A stretch of DNA of 64,000 nucleotides from Talinum fruticosum (GCA_021018815.1 JAITYX010000033.1:744001-808000); one strand, 5' to 3'; numbered from the stretch's first letter, positions 1 through 11,850 are shown. A program made the numbers and translations. Notes: a model not told the origin generated them from the sequence alone.

Positions 1-1375
1 GTTGCCACTACTGAAAATGAGTTCAATTACCATCCAGGCTCCAAGAGGATGGAACTTAGCACACTCAGGATGACTTATTGTTGTTTTGTAAAGCAGATTA
101 AAGTGTGAAAATCCTACAGGTTGCTTTCAAGCACTTCTCAGAGGCCTCAGGGCTGGAAGCTAATTTGAATAAGTCACAAATAATGATAGCTGGTGTTGAA
201 GCGCAGATGGGTGACCAGTTTGACAGGCTACAAGGTTGGGGAAATACCCTTTAGGTACTTAGGGATACCTATGAAGGCTCAAATGATTGTCAAGGTCTTG
301 TTAATAGAATCACTGCAAAGCTGAGATCATGGCCACTACAGAGAGTGTCCTCACCTTGCCAATAAACTCAGCACTACTTAGCATGTTCACATATTGGAGC
401 CAGATGTTTATAATCCCAAAGGCTGTCACCAAAGAAGTAAATGCAATATGCAGAATTGTTTGTGGAACAGCACAAATGGAAAAGGTAAGATGGCACCAAT
501 AGCATGGAAGACTATATGCTTACCTAAAGAAGAAGGGGGAATGGGGATTAAAGACTTCTATGCAAAAAACACGGCCCTTGTGTTTAAACTGATTTGGGCT
601 ATTGCCCAAAAGGAGGACAATTTATGGTCAGATGGGTACACCATTACTACATGAAAGGAGAATCTATATGGCAATGCACCCCCAAAACTAATGCTAGTTA
701 GTACTAGAAAAAGCTACTCAAAGTGAGAGATGAAATGAGGACTGGAGTTGACACAAGTAGAGGGGTATGGAGACTAACTGGCAAGCACAAGCACACATAC
801 ACAGCCCAGCAGCAGGGCTATGATCTGATTAGGGGGCAACCTGTAGAATGGCACAAGTTAATAAGGAGCAAACCAAACATACCCAAATGCTCATTCATAA
901 ACAGGCACAACACCAAAAGCTCCTCACCAAAGACTGATTGGAAAGGGTGAACATGGCAGTGGACAGGTGGACAATGTATGCTGTGCAATGATATGGAGGA
1001 GTCTCACAAGCACCTATACTTTGAATGTTCCTAAACAAAAGCTGTATGCCAAAATGTAACATATGAGCATACAAAATGGAGACTTCGCAGTTTGGCTTGG
1101 GGTGAATGGCAAAATGAGGTGATGCAGGCAGGGATGCCAAACAAAACAAAAGGACTGATGAAATTATGCTTCGCAGTGTGCATCTGTTGGAGAGAAAGAA
1201 ATAGGAGAGTATTTGCAAATGCAAGCAGGACTGAGCACTATCTGGTACTAGAATGTGGCAGAATGATACAGTGTAGAAGCACAAACCGAAGAAATTTTAA
1301 TATAGCCAGGGTATGCCCTGTGAAGGATTTAATGTTATGCTTCAATGATCAATAAAAAGGCGTAAACTTTTACTA
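1..1375 (+). mobile_element. LINE (L1-type) 3' half, decayed
   Basis: This is the 3' part of a plant LINE ORF2 entering from the left edge. Around 30-210 the conceptual translation resembles the reverse-transcriptase active-site region, with a degraded FADD-type box followed by a stretch ending in a SGLEAN-like motif. At 394-654 there is the usual downstream block (W-K-x-ICLPKEEGGMGIKD, then N-x-AL-x-FKLIW). At 723-1000 there is a zf-RVT-like region (GVWRLTGKHKHTYT, later KDRLERVN in another frame). Frameshifts and stops are frequent, so it is dead. It ends near 1375 in an A-rich tail after an AATAAA. The family assignment is from motif order; the clade is not determined. Confidence 0.8.
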
Positions 1376-1383
1376 AAAAAAAT

Positions 1384-2790
1384 AAACCTAGTGATAATTC
1401 AAAAGGTTCTTGACTATTTTAGGCTAATTCTAAATCATTTCAACAGCATTGTATACTAGGAAAACATTAAAATCTTCCTCATTCTTGGTTGCTTTGGGAT
1501 CACTTTTTAAGATCTAAAAAACAATAGCAACGTCATAATAATCATCAAGATTATCTAAAGTCATAAAGAGAATATTGTTAACACTCCAAGGTGTTCAAAA
1601 GACACGAGTGGTTAACTCCTTCAAAGACCTAAAAATAAAAGCTATTATCCATAGTTTTTGCAATTCTCGAAAAATTTTCGCAAAGTTGTCAAATAATATT
1701 TTAACAAACCTAGTGCTAATTCAATAGGTTCTTGGCTATTTTAGACCCATTCTAAATCATTTCAATAGCACACCACCAAAACAATAAAATCTTGCTAATT
1801 CTTGACTACTTTCGGATAACCTTCTAAGACCCAAAAGACAATAGCAATGTCATAAGTAATAATCATCAAAATCATCTAAATTTATAAAGAGAACATTGTT
1901 AAAGTCACAAGGGGTTTCGGAGGTGTAGTGGGCAACTCCTTCTAAAGCCCAAAAATGAAGGCTATTATTATCCATGGTTTTTTTTTTTTTGCAATTTTTG
2001 AAATTTTTGTAAAGTTGATAAATAATATCTTAACAAACCTATTGATAATTCATAAGGTTAAAGGCTATCAACACTAAAATCTTGCTCATTCTTGATTGCT
2101 TTTGGATCACCTTCTAAGATCCAAAAGACAATATAAACATCATTAGTAGTAATCATCAAGATCATCTAAATTCATAATGAGGATATTGTTAACGTCCGAA
2201 GGGGTTTTAGAGCCATAGTGGTCGGCTCCTTCCAAGACCCAAAAATGAAGGCTATTATACATGGTTTTTTACAATTTTTGGGAAATTTTCGAACAATTGT
2301 CAAATAATATCCTAACAAACCTAGTGATAATTCAAAAGGTTCTTGGCTATTTTAGGCCCATTGTAAATCATTTCAACATCATTGCACATCACTAAAACAC
2401 TAAAATTTTGCTCATTCTTGACTGCGTTTAGATCACCTTCTAAGATTCAAAAGCAACAGACAAAGTCATAAATAGTAATCATCAAGATCATCTAAATTCA
2501 TAAAGACGTCCCAAGGGGTTTCAAAGGCATAGTGGTCAACTCTTCCAAGATCAAAAAATGAAGGCTATTATCCATGGATTTTTGTAATTTTTGGAAAATT
2601 TTCGGAAAGTTGTAAAATAATATCTTAACAAACCTAGTGATAATTCAAAAGGTTTTTGGCTATTTTAGGACCATTTTAAATCATTTCAACACCATTGTAC
2701 ACCACGAAAACACTAAAATCTTGTTCATTCTTAACCGCTTTCAAATCACCTTCCATGATCCAAGAGGGAATGGCACAGTCATAAGTAGTA
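1384..2790. repeat. Five tandem copies of a ~320-bp repeat
   Basis: The phrase aaacctagtgataattcaaa recurs in near-identical form at 1384, 1706, 2035, 2317 and 2630, giving periods of about 322, 329, 282 and 313 bp. Each copy continues with the same blocks in order: a ttcttggctattttaggccc segment, a catttcaaca segment, a tcataagtagtaatcatcaag segment and a gaaggctattatccatgg segment. The copies differ by substitutions and small indels, and the last is cut short by the element at 2792. No coding potential is seen. It directly abuts the LINE tail, so it may be satellite-like or part of a larger element. Confidence 0.85.
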
Positions 2791-2791
2791 A

Positions 2792-3305
2792 CTTAGTTTT
2801 AAAAAGTGCGCCCTCACAAAAGCCCAAAGCCCACCCCCTTGCGCCTTGCAAGGGTGAAGCCCAACCCCTCCTCCAACAAGTCCTCTGGTATATCTGCGCC
2901 TCCGCCAGTGCCTCGCGTGCCTCAATGGGCTTTTTTCTGTTTTTTTGCTGTTTTCCTTCCCCCCCTTCTTTCTTCTCGTCTCTATCTTTGTTTAGATTTT
3001 GAGTAAGTGGGTTAGTTGCACCTTTTTTCACTTGGTGCTATTTTTTTCTTGCTTTTTCAGCGTAGCAAATTCATTGTGTTATCACAATCTAAGGCTCTTT
3101 ATGGTATTTTTTTCTTAGTTACAATGATATATAATTACTTATTTGATGCCATCATCTAGTATATTCGACAAAAAATATTGCTTGGTAATGATTTTCAAGC
3201 ATTTTCTAGTAAGTGTGCCTCGTTCCAAAAGCCCACGCCTTCGCCTTGAAGCCCACAGGGCAGCACCCTTTGCGCTTTTGTGCGCCTTGAGCTTTTTAAA
3301 CTAAG
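2792..3305. mobile_element. Non-autonomous TIR element, ~514 bp
   Basis: The left end (cttagttttaaaaagtgcgc) matches the reverse complement of the right end (cttagtttaaaaagctcaag), and both continue into cacaaaagc, caaag and gccttg blocks, so the inverted repeat is at least 60 bp with indels. The termini are rich in GCGCC and CCTTG words; the centre is AT-rich. No transposase is present. The left end sits exactly where the 320-bp tandem array stops. I could not identify a clear target duplication, so the superfamily is open. Confidence 0.6.
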
Positions 3306-3344
3306 CTAAGCATATGATACATATGTGTCTCATGAAGTCATACC

Positions 3345-3625
3345 AGTCACAAGCAAAGAAGATTTTGGAAGCACGTATTTCTTTCACATCGGAGATAAAG
3401 TAGGAGTAGATTCGGTAGATGATAAAATGAGAGAAGACTTAGATGGTTTGGTCGTTTCCAGAGGAGGGATATAAATGCATCTGCAAAGGTGTGAGACAAT
3501 TGATATTCCGGAGCATAAGAGAGGTAGAGAAAGACTTAAGAAGAATGCGATAATTGAGACTCACAGAGGACATGGCTCAAGATAGGAGTTTGGAGGTCTA
3601 GAATTAGAGCGATATATATCCAGTA
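3345..3625 (+). mobile_element. RTE-type LINE 3' end relic
   Basis: The translation on the plus strand gives the typical C-terminal pattern of plant RTE elements: KMRE near 3425, a W-FG block with RRD near 3445-3475, RK/KT-x-EE near 3530, then DMAQDRS and W-R-S-RIRA near 3570-3615. Stops and shifts break the frame, so this is a short dead fragment. The match is to the known arrangement of the family, judged by eye. Confidence 0.65.
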
Positions 3626-4190
3626 GTTTATGGGTTACTTTTTGCCTTTTCATCACTGAGCGAGTTTTGATGTCTTAATTTTTATAGTAGGTTTTAATGT
3701 GGGCATAATTGCTAGCTAACATCGTTACTTAACAATGTATTGCACAATTCCATGTACTACATATTGCATATTTTACCCATATGTTATCCAAGGTTATTAC
3801 ATTGATTTTTTTATCCTTTTTATTTGTTATGTTAAAGCGTACCATTTTATTTATTATTTTATTTGTATTTTTATTAGTTTTATAACTATTTTTTATCCCC
3901 TCCTTTTATTTTTATTTTTATTTTGTTATTTATTTACTTATCTTTTACTTTTACGTTTTTCAATTTATTATTTTAATAACAATAACTATCATTATTATTA
4001 CTGTTATTTTTAAAAACCTCTATTTTCAAATGCTCCAAAAGATTTCAACTCAACAAAGGTTTTCAATTTTTTTCACTTTGGACGATAGCCGAAGAAAATG
4101 AATGAGATCAGGAAGAAAATTTCCTAGACGAGGAAGAGAATTCATTTCCTAATGCCAATGCTACTTCTGATAAGACGAAACACAGAAGAT
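3626..4190. other. AT-rich non-coding stretch
   Basis: Between 3735 and 4015 the sequence is almost pure T/A with repeated ttatttt words. The open frame there codes mainly Y, F, I and L and is compositional. No gene or repeat boundary is seen. Confidence 0.6.
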
Positions 4191-6070
4191 TTCAGTAAAG
4201 GGATTGACCTTGTCAAACAAATGCTACAAAATTGACGTATTTGACAACAGCCTATCTACTTATTAGGATGAGAAGCATGGAATATCTTTACCAAAACAAC
4301 ACTAGGAGAGAGGGAAGAGACAAAGAATAGAATACAATAAAGTACTTAGAAATATGAGGTTACTACTCAGGTTAGCATACGAAGCACACTAACATATATG
4401 AGCAGTATTTAGAAGGATACTAAGTATACCTTTTCTGTGGAAGGGAAAAGCTTATGTCATTCAATAGATGAAGCTGAGTCCCTGGAGGTCTATAGCTGAG
4501 ATTCCTAGCCTTGCAAAAGGCACCACGTATATCATACAATGTCCAAATATGTGAATGCAAAAATCATCCCAATTAAACTTTGGGACTCCTTAATGCAGTT
4601 CATATCAACAGGACTGAACTCATAATAGTAGGAAACAGAGATGGAACTAATTTTCGCCAAGAAGCACAAAAATAGTCATATGTCTCTAAATGCAAGACTT
4701 GGAGGTCACTTTTTATTACTTCAAGAATCAATTAAACGCAGAAAGCTACATAGCTCAGAAAGCAAAGCAAGATACATAGGCTGGAAAGTTTACATGCTAA
4801 GTCTATTGTATTCTAAATACACAGCATAATATTTCCACATTTAGGGTCAATATCTAATTATCAGCCACAATATCGTTCTCAATAATATCCACAAAGTGCA
4901 TCATCTACAAATTTGTGTAAAAATTTGTCTAACTTTTCGAATAAATCATTAAAAATTAATAACCACAGCTAAGAATCTTTAAGTCCATTTCTTTTAAATC
5001 CCTTTTAACGACCTAACAGTCGACTTTTCCTTCCTTTGCGTGAGAGTGGGAAGGTAACATCCAGTTTTTTACCTTTATGTCAAAAAGTATACAATACTGC
5101 TCTTTGTTGAGGTATGCCAATCTAGTTAAAGGTTATGAGAGCATTAAAAATAACATAATAATTTACCTTTATGTCATTTTGACTCTTTATTCTGCCTCAA
5201 GTACCCGTGTGAGATACTTGACACTCAAACACAAGTGTGAAAACTTGATCCTTCATTTTGGACCAAAAATGTGCAAGCTTTTTCAGAAAATTACTGATCA
5301 ACATGAGACCCTCATCGGACAACCAGCATTTTAACATGGATATGGCCAACTCTAAGTATCACCTAAACCCTCCACAATATTAAATTACTATGGAGGAAAC
5401 TGACATCCGTGAATTGAACTTGAGAGGCAACATAAGCGGATGGTCCCAAGGAAATAAAATTGCCAGGGTAATACTATAACAAATCTCCCAAAACTCACAT
5501 AGACTAAATTCTTTGATCATTGAGGATTTTGGTAACATAAATCCCAGCTTGTAACTTCAAGTTGAACAAGGGTCCAAAAGCATAGTTACTTGATCTTACA
5601 CTCTTATAGATATCCTGATTTAAATTGTGAATACAGGGCCCATTAGAACTTCAATCAAAAGTATTGAGCTCACAGACACTTGGTACTTGAGTACATTAAT
5701 CAGGTTCTTATGCAATTTAGGGTTTTTTTAAAGGATAACACATCAATGAAACTTCATTGTAAAAGAAAGTTCATTCCTTTCCTTTTGCATCAAATGCCAC
5801 CGTATTGTAGGGGAAAAAGTATGGATTTGATAGGTTATGATTCACTTCATTTCCCATAAATTTCTTTCCTATAAGTTTGTTTAACAAAATATACAATGAC
5901 CAGATTCCTTCACCAAAAATTTTGTTCTTTTTCCAATAATTTCTTCACAGTTCATCATGACCAAGCCAGAAACCAAATAAGTAATAGCAACAACAACAAA
6001 CAGCTCTAAAAAATTCATGTTGCAGTTAAAAAACTAGTAAGAGAATAAATAACGCAGATTGGAGGTAACT
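4191..6070. other. Non-coding region, nothing recognised
   Basis: This stretch has moderate AT content, many stops in all frames and no recognisable domain. It could hold introns or 3' exons of the weak minus-strand transcript proposed at 6077-6480, but no further exon could be supported. Confidence 0.4.
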
Positions 6071-6076
6071 GCTTAC

Positions 6077-6480
6077 TTCAATGCATGTATAATAGCAGAA
6101 AATCCTTAGCGTCCGGGACTTCCTTGACTTCAATCTGACAAAGAGAAAGTGCGATAGTCAAAATTTCCAATTTTTAAAAATCCCAGAATTACAAAGAAAA
6201 ACCATTGGAAACCTCTTTACAACTAGCTATTTGTTATTCAAAACTTTGCAAGTGGGAACCCAAAAACCTGAGTTTTGGAAAGGGGGAAGAAAACATATTA
6301 CCTGAAGTCATAGGAGAGAGGAATTGGTCTCTTTTCCATGAACTTCGCTCCTATAAAGGTCGTATGTGCAAGCGCAAGCATGGAGACCCCCATTTGAATG
6401 TCAAAGCAATTTTCTCTCTCTTCCGATATATAGTGGTGTGGTCGTTTGGCGCTACAAATCAACAAAGAATTATGAGTAGG
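6077..6480 (-). CDS. Possible two-exon start of a minus-strand gene, unknown product
   Basis: On the minus strand a start codon at 6393-6391 opens a 30-codon segment (MGVSMLALAHTTFIGAKFME...) ending in a consensus donor (CAG|GTAATA) at 6302. A second exon at 6134-6077 has a pyrimidine-rich acceptor and a GTAAGC donor, and the phases agree. The spliced frame stays open for 50 residues. I do not recognise the protein. It may be a truncated gene, a non-coding transcript or chance. The evidence is splice-site quality and phase only. Confidence 0.25.
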
Positions 6481-6510
6481 AAGGAATAAGTGAGGGAGTG
6501 GTGTACTAAC

Positions 6511-6706
6511 AGCTCTTAGCTCACGAGGTATGGAAGTGAGTTTCCACTCTCCATCAGGGCTCGAATCCTTGTGGCCTAATTTAACATTTGGCCTCCGTTG
6601 GGCCTAATCTACTCATTGCGCACCCCTTCCCCGCCTGGGAACCACTAGGCTTGTAACCTATAGACTGCAGAAGCGGCCAACAAAGAAAAAAAAAAAAAGA
6701 AAAAAG
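6511..6706 (+). mobile_element. tRNA-derived SINE with poly(A) tail
   Basis: The head carries an A-box-like segment (tagctcacgaggt, from about 6517) and a B-box-like segment (gggctcgaatcc, about 6557-6568), at the spacing expected of an internal pol III promoter. A body of about 100 bp follows, then an A-rich tail from about 6685 to 6706. The length of about 200 bp fits plant SINEs. No convincing target duplication was found. Confidence 0.7.
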
Positions 6707-7028
6707 TGATTGGTATTAAGTGCATTTCCATTATGCTTGAGGTAATTAATTATTTACCCAGATAAATCCAATTATTACTTCCTTAATTAACTTACTAGAG
6801 TAATAATTTTGTATGTGTATTAATTTCATAGGCGAATCCAGAGGAAAAAAGGCCAAAAAAAAAAAAACTAATAGTTACCTTAAGTTATAAGTCATCTATT
6901 TTTGGACTCAAAGTTATCAAAAATTATATTAAGACGCCTTAAATAATTGGCCAACTATTTCTTGGTCTAATTCCGAGCCGGAGCAAGAACGGAGCTGTTA
7001 AAAGTTCAAAAGCGCTTCCTTCTTCTTC
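6707..7028. other. AT-rich intergenic stretch
   Basis: Contains short A-runs and no ORF or repeat that could be assigned. Confidence 0.5.
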
Positions 7029-7456
7029 TTGTGGAAAGGGTTGTGGGCAAGGATTACGGAGGTGGCAGAGAGAGTCTTGGGTCAATACCTTCCATGGTTT
7101 CTGCCCAGAATTCCAAAAGCGCCCCTCCCTATCTACCGCATGAGGAATTCCCTTTTCTTTTCCAAATTTTTTGAGGGGTTGAATTTAATGGCTCTTGGGT
7201 TCTTCACATCTGGAATCCTAAATCAAGAGAGAGAAATAAAGGGGATAAAGAAAGAGAGAAGACAGTCTCAGACTCTGAGGCCAAGGCAGAAAAGGAGAGG
7301 AAAAGGCATCTTCTGGGTTTCCCATTCATTCAATTTTGCCCAGATTTTGATACGAAAATCTGCCCTTCACTGTTGGTGTATAATTTTTTTGGGCTGTAGA
7401 AGACGTAACCAAACACTGATTACATTTTTCCCATTCTCTCTCTCTCTTTTACTGAA
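7029..7456 (+). other. Unassigned open region, two frames
   Basis: One plus frame is open at 7029-7460 and a second at 7175-7400 reads EFNGSWVLHIWNPKSRE and later HLLGFPFIQFCPDFDTKIC, which faintly recalls F-box-associated proteins (W-NP-x-S/T-RE). No frame spans the whole stretch and there is no start context. Listed as open sequence, not as a gene. Confidence 0.2.
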
Positions 7457-7945
7457 TTAATTTAAATGCACCCGTAAATTAATCAATGTAAATAGAAGAT
7501 AGATATAATTTGAGCCTTCTTGTATCAGAAAGAGCCATCCTTTGTAAGACCCGCAACAGCGGTCTCGAGGAGGAACGCAGAGTTTGTAATAAACGGAAAT
7601 GTTCTCCGGAAAACAGAGCAGTTGCCGATGATGAGGGGAGGCGGAATTGGCAACCATGAGAGAGGGAATTGGGTGGGGGAGGGTGTAGCGATACTCCATT
7701 TCAAACGAGCGCCATGATGAGCAGACGCCGCTGATTCTAATGTGATCGGAGACGGATGTGATTCGTCTGATGACCTCAGACAAAATATCGGGGTGGAATT
7801 GATACCAATCCACCATTTTTGAAGAGCAGAGCAGAGCAGAGGTGAACAGAGGAGTTGAAAAAACAGAGGAAGGAGGTCGTTTATTTGTGGAGGGTATTAG
7901 TGGGAGAGTTGAGAAGGTCGGATTTCGTTTGCTCTGCGAATTCAT
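7457..7945 (-). pseudogene. F-box protein (DUF295/KIB-type), C-terminally truncated
   Basis: F-box proteins recruit substrates to SCF ubiquitin ligases through an N-terminal F-box that binds SKP1. The likely start is the internal Met 44 (MVDWYQFHPDILSEVI), since the preceding 43 residues look like translated 5' leader. The F-box follows (DILSEVIRRITSVSDHIRIS, then GVCSSWRS), and then the short link typical of the DUF295 group (LCVPPRDRCCGSYKGWLFLI). The frame ends just after a segment resembling LLNPLT-x-R-x-HL, at a total of 162 codons. Usual members have about 350-400 residues, so almost the whole beta-propeller is missing. No downstream exon is found on the minus strand. It is either a relic or a short F-box-only protein. 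Confidence 0.6.
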
Positions 7946-8400
7946 GAAGAAAATAAACCTGGGTAGAACCAGAAATATACAGAGTAGACATCAACGTCCT
8001 CAATCCAAGGGCTGAGTCTTTATCAAAACAACGCCTTAATATAATTGAAAGGAAGAAGAAAGATAATCAAAAACGTAAATTCAAGGGTAAGAAATAGAGG
8101 AGAGAGAATTGAAGAAAAAAACTCATGGATATGATGGAGGTGGATGGGGAAGAGGAAGAAGAAGGTAAAATGGAAAATTTAATTCACGCTTTTTTATTTT
8201 CCGCTCAAACGGAAAAGCCAAGCTCAAGTCCGAATTGGACAAAGAAATAGTTGATCCAATTATTTAAGGCGAGCTTAATATAATTTTTTATAACTTTGGC
8301 TTCAAAAAATAGATTACCTCAAACTTTTTTAAAAAGGGCAACACGTAAGAGATTAAACACAATAGCTTGGAAATTTGAAAACTAGTCATATTGATGTGAA
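7946..8400. other. Intergenic; short plus ORF with donor-like end
   Basis: At 8126 a plus-strand ATG opens MDMMEVDGEEEEEGKMENL..., stopping after 42 codons. A GTAAAA donor-like site follows the acidic run, so it could be a first exon facing away from the F-box gene. No second exon was found. The rest is AT-rich. Confidence 0.25.
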
Positions 8401-8930
8401 TTGACAACCAAACACAGAAATCAAATTAAACAAATAATAGGAAGAAATTGCACCTCCTCGGACTGGCAATGGCAGCGGAAGTAGGTGGTGGAGGCGCAGA
8501 CGGGCGCCCGCGACCAAAGGAGAGAGAGAGTGAGGCAGATAGCAGCGAAGGCAAAATGAGAGTGTAAAAATGATTCAAAAAATCAAAATCTAAACCATTA
8601 CTTGAATTAAAGAAATAACTAATTGAAGGAAGAAATCGCATTACATATCACAGTGGCGGGGGAGGCGGGCTGTGGGAACCGGGCGGGCGGCGGTCAAGGC
8701 GGCGGTCGAGCGGTCAAAGGAGTGAGCCAGAGAGCCACTGGGGTTCGGAGAGAGAGAGAGAGAGTCTAGACGGAGGGAGTCTCGATTGGGGTTTGGAATT
8801 GAGGAGAAGAGTACTACTTCCAGCCTGGGTCCATCTCCAGGATCTAAATTTAAAGATTGTGGGCTGAGCGTAGGAGGTCCTCTCTCTTTGCCATTTTTTC
8901 ACATGTGCAGTTGCACCTGACCTGGCCCAC
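8400..8930. repeat. GC/GA-rich degenerate tandem duplication
   Basis: Two related units, about 8400-8590 and 8600-8770, each run from an aaataa-rich lead into ggaagaaat, a GC-rich block with ggtgg/ggcgg words, then ggtcaaaggag or gaccaaaggag and a (GA)n run. The pattern looks like a duplicated promoter/5' leader or TE end. A (GA)n microsatellite lies at about 8745-8765. No protein is supported. Confidence 0.45.
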
Positions 8931-9139
8931 TTCATATTTTATAGTATATGACGAGAGAGATTCATATTTTAAATTGTACATAATCACATGTTCTAATATT
9001 ATTCTTTGGGTAAAATTTTACATAATTACGAAAGTGAACATGCATTTATTATATATATGTTCATTGAAGATTTAATATTGTTTAGCTATTTCCTATTTGT
9101 CTTAAAACTTGGTCACCAATAAGGTGGGCTGGTACAAGT

Positions 9140-9660
9140 TAATATATCACAAATTAAGAATATCAAAGTGTGCATTCATAACTTGGGTGATGTTACATCA
9201 GAAACTCGTCACAAAAGACAGGTGCAGAAATTTGGAAACTTAATGTGTACAATGTGAAGAGATTAATGAAACACACAAGCATTTGTTTTTTTATTGTGCA
9301 TATACCAAGATGGTTTATAACAAGACATTCCTTCAATTGTTTGGAGTATATATAACAGAATTTACATAAAATGAATGGTGGCATAACTTAGTGACAAACA
9401 AAGGGATAAGGAAGGAATAGAACACAAGGTACATGGCAGCAACAATCTTAGTATATCAATGTTAGATGGAGATAAATAAAAGGATCTTCCAATCACTAAG
9501 CCAAAATGTCTTAGATTAAGTGTAGAATGTGGTAGAGTGATTGGAAGCAAAATTAAAGGCATCACACTGATTGGTTAAATTGGAGAATGCCCAAATGGAA
9601 CACATGTAAGTTTTTGTTTTGAATGAATGAAATGCTAACCTTACTATAAAAAAATTGGTT
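9140..9660 (+). mobile_element. LINE 3' end with zf-RVT relic
   Basis: Plus-strand translation gives the zf-RVT pattern of plant LINE ORF2 C-termini: KLVTKDR, then CVQCEEINETHKHLFFYC, then a W-N segment around 9390. Several stops interrupt it. It ends near 9655 after a gaatgaaatgctaacc segment and a short A-run. It is a different copy from the LINE at 1-1375. Confidence 0.7.
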
Positions 9661-9664
9661 GCCA

Positions 9665-10589
9665 ATAAGTAAATAAATGTTCTTGGAGAAAAAATAATAC
9701 GAATCACTTAACGATAAAACATACATATAGATATATCAATTGTTCAACATAGAAATTTCGGACCAATAAAATTTGCAGTTTAAGAAAACTCAATAGTAAT
9801 ACTAGTACGTTATCTTTCAAAAATGAATAAAATGTTCAAAAAATACGTTTCAATAAAACAGATAGTATTAGTCCATTTTCTTTAACGAAAATGAATAAGA
9901 GGTTCAAAGAGAACCACTCTAGATAATATCCCAACTAATGCTATACAATCATACAGAAAAGTGAAAACCTTTGACCCAATAAAACAGATGATGTTAATAG
10001 TGAATGAAGTGATGGACGTGGGTGGGAATACGTTAAGTGAAGCCCCCATGGCAAGAGGCTTGCACAGCTTTCATCACTTATGCCCATGCCCCTGTTTTCT
10101 TCTACCTCCTCCCTTTCGTTTTCCTTTTTCACCGGGATGTATACTTATCTACCATCTTAGTGCAATGGTTAAAATTGAGGCCTTTGAGATATTATGTTAA
10201 AGATTTTTTTTACTCCAACATTATATTCTATCTCCGACACACCTTCTCAATAAGATACTCTTTCGCATCCGAATAGGGGATGAATATCTTCAACCTACTT
10301 TTCTTCTGGTTTCTTGCTGGGGTTTCTTTGCTCTAGGAGTTCATTACTTTTTAAAGATTTGCAAGGTGTGTATATATAATACTCATAAAAAATAGAAGAG
10401 TACTTGTTCAACAAGACCAAATGAAAGCAAATACAATAAAAATCCCCTTAGAATAATATGTGTCAACATTGATGTTTCAAAAGGTGACAGTAATTAATTT
10501 ATTTTCTAGGGTCAGAAATTCTCTATGACCAAGAGTTGATAACTTAATTGGTATTATAAGATAACCCACAAAGGGGAGTTTTAAGAAAC
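9665..10589. other. Intergenic, downstream of the MLP gene
   Basis: AT-rich. A short imperfect direct repeat (aaaatgaataa...gttcaaa) occurs at about 9820 and 9888. No gene is recognised. Confidence 0.5.
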
Positions 10590-11762
10590 TTAAGCCTTAA
10601 GAAGATAGGCATCAAGGTCATGGAAAGTCTTGACAGCAAACTCCTTGAAGAGGTCAGGGTCAGGGGTGTCCTCCTTTGCCTTCTCAAATTCACAAGACCA
10701 CTTCACCAGGCTACCCTCTCCCTTCGAAGCCACTGCCGCCTGGGCCTTGAAGGTCTTGTAGAAGCTTATCAGCTCACCATCGATCACTGAGTAAGAAACT
10801 GTCTTGTTTGCCTCATCCACAGCTTCAATTTTCTCCTTTGATATGGTGATCAAGGGCAGTCCTGTAAGTTGGCAAAACTAAATATATTAGGTTCTCGTTT
10901 GTTCAATTCAAGAGCAAAGAAACGGTCAAAGAATTGTCTCAGGCTAGTTGCTTGGGAAAGTATCAATGTGTACCTTGAAAAACTGACGCATATTGTACAA
11001 CACAGATGAGTATAACAGTGCAATCTAATTAATCTTGAATTTAACATGAATTTGGAGGTGGGCATAATGTCATTTTGGAATTGGGGACGACAATTATAAT
11101 TACTTATCGGCATCTAACATGCGAGTGCACTTGTATACCTGAGAAGAATTACGCAGGTTCACATTTTGGACTGCAGGGCACAAGGTCTACTTTCGGCGCA
11201 AGAATTAAAATTAATGTCAGCTTATAAATTCTTCTGTCGAAACTGGATCTTGTGCCCTTAATTTCAATTTTGAGATCTCTATTTCTCAAAATTTTCTCAT
11301 GGTACACTTGGCATCGTGAGATCTCAAGTCTCATTTTTTTCTCATGTTAAAACTTCCACATATAAACATTACTCTAAGTGGATAAATTAATAGCAAGCTC
11401 AAATGTCACGCAAGACACGAATCAATTCGATCCAAATAAACAATGAACCCAATTTGCTGAGATTCCAATCAGTATTACTGAAGTGACTTTGTTTGCTAAA
11501 CCTAAAACCATGGAACTAAAGGCCAAGTTTGTATACATACATTGAGTGATCATAGAGTCAAGAAATTAGCATTACCTTCAGCATACTTGACAAGGCGAAC
11601 AGATCCAGGAGCTTTGCCATCACCTTCAAGGATTTCAATGCTCTTGAATTTGTCAGGGAAAGCAGCTGGGAAGACCTTGTCAGAGTCACGAATGGCGGTC
11701 CAGAACTTGTCTGCGTTGCTCTTCGTCTCCACCTCCACTTCAAGCTTTCCTGGAGTAGCCAT
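10590..11762 (-). CDS. MLP-like protein 423-like (Bet v 1 superfamily), two exons
   Basis: Major latex protein-like proteins are small cytosolic members of the Bet v 1/START-like fold. They bind hydrophobic ligands in a large cavity, and MLP423-type members are linked to ABA and stress responses. Exon 1 is 11762-11576 (62 codons plus one base, ending at a GTAATG donor). The intron is 714 bp. Exon 2 is 10861-10590 after a TTACAG acceptor. The phase-1 junction restores a Gly codon. The 152-residue product starts MATPGKLEVEVETKSNADKF, has the glycine-rich loop (EILEGDGKAPGS, residues 44-55), continues KEKIEAVDEANKTVSYSVID and ends FHDLDAYLLKA. The length and single intron are standard for the family. 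No defects are seen. The exact ligand cannot be inferred. Confidence 0.95.
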
Positions 11763-11840
11763 TTTTCTCTCTAATGAAAAATCTATAGATGTGGAATTTC
11801 AATTTTCAAGTGATACACACGATAAGTTTATACATAGCAT

Positions 11841-11850
11841 GTATTTATAG
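11841..11850 (-). promoter_or_regulatory. TATA box of the MLP gene
   Basis: The minus strand reads CTATAAATAC about 80 bases upstream of the start codon. That would place transcription initiation about 50 bases before the ATG, typical for a highly expressed small plant gene. Confidence 0.65.

Noticed and set aside
2806..3031. Overlapping ORFs on both strands near 2.9 kb
   Set aside because: They lie inside the TIR element and arise from its GC-rich ends.
3735..4013. 92-codon plus ORF of Y, F, I and L
   Set aside because: Pure AT-rich composition without start context or homology.
10035..10100. A gcaagaggcttgcac segment faintly like miR408
   Set aside because: Too many mismatches to the mature miRNA and no matching star arm nearby.
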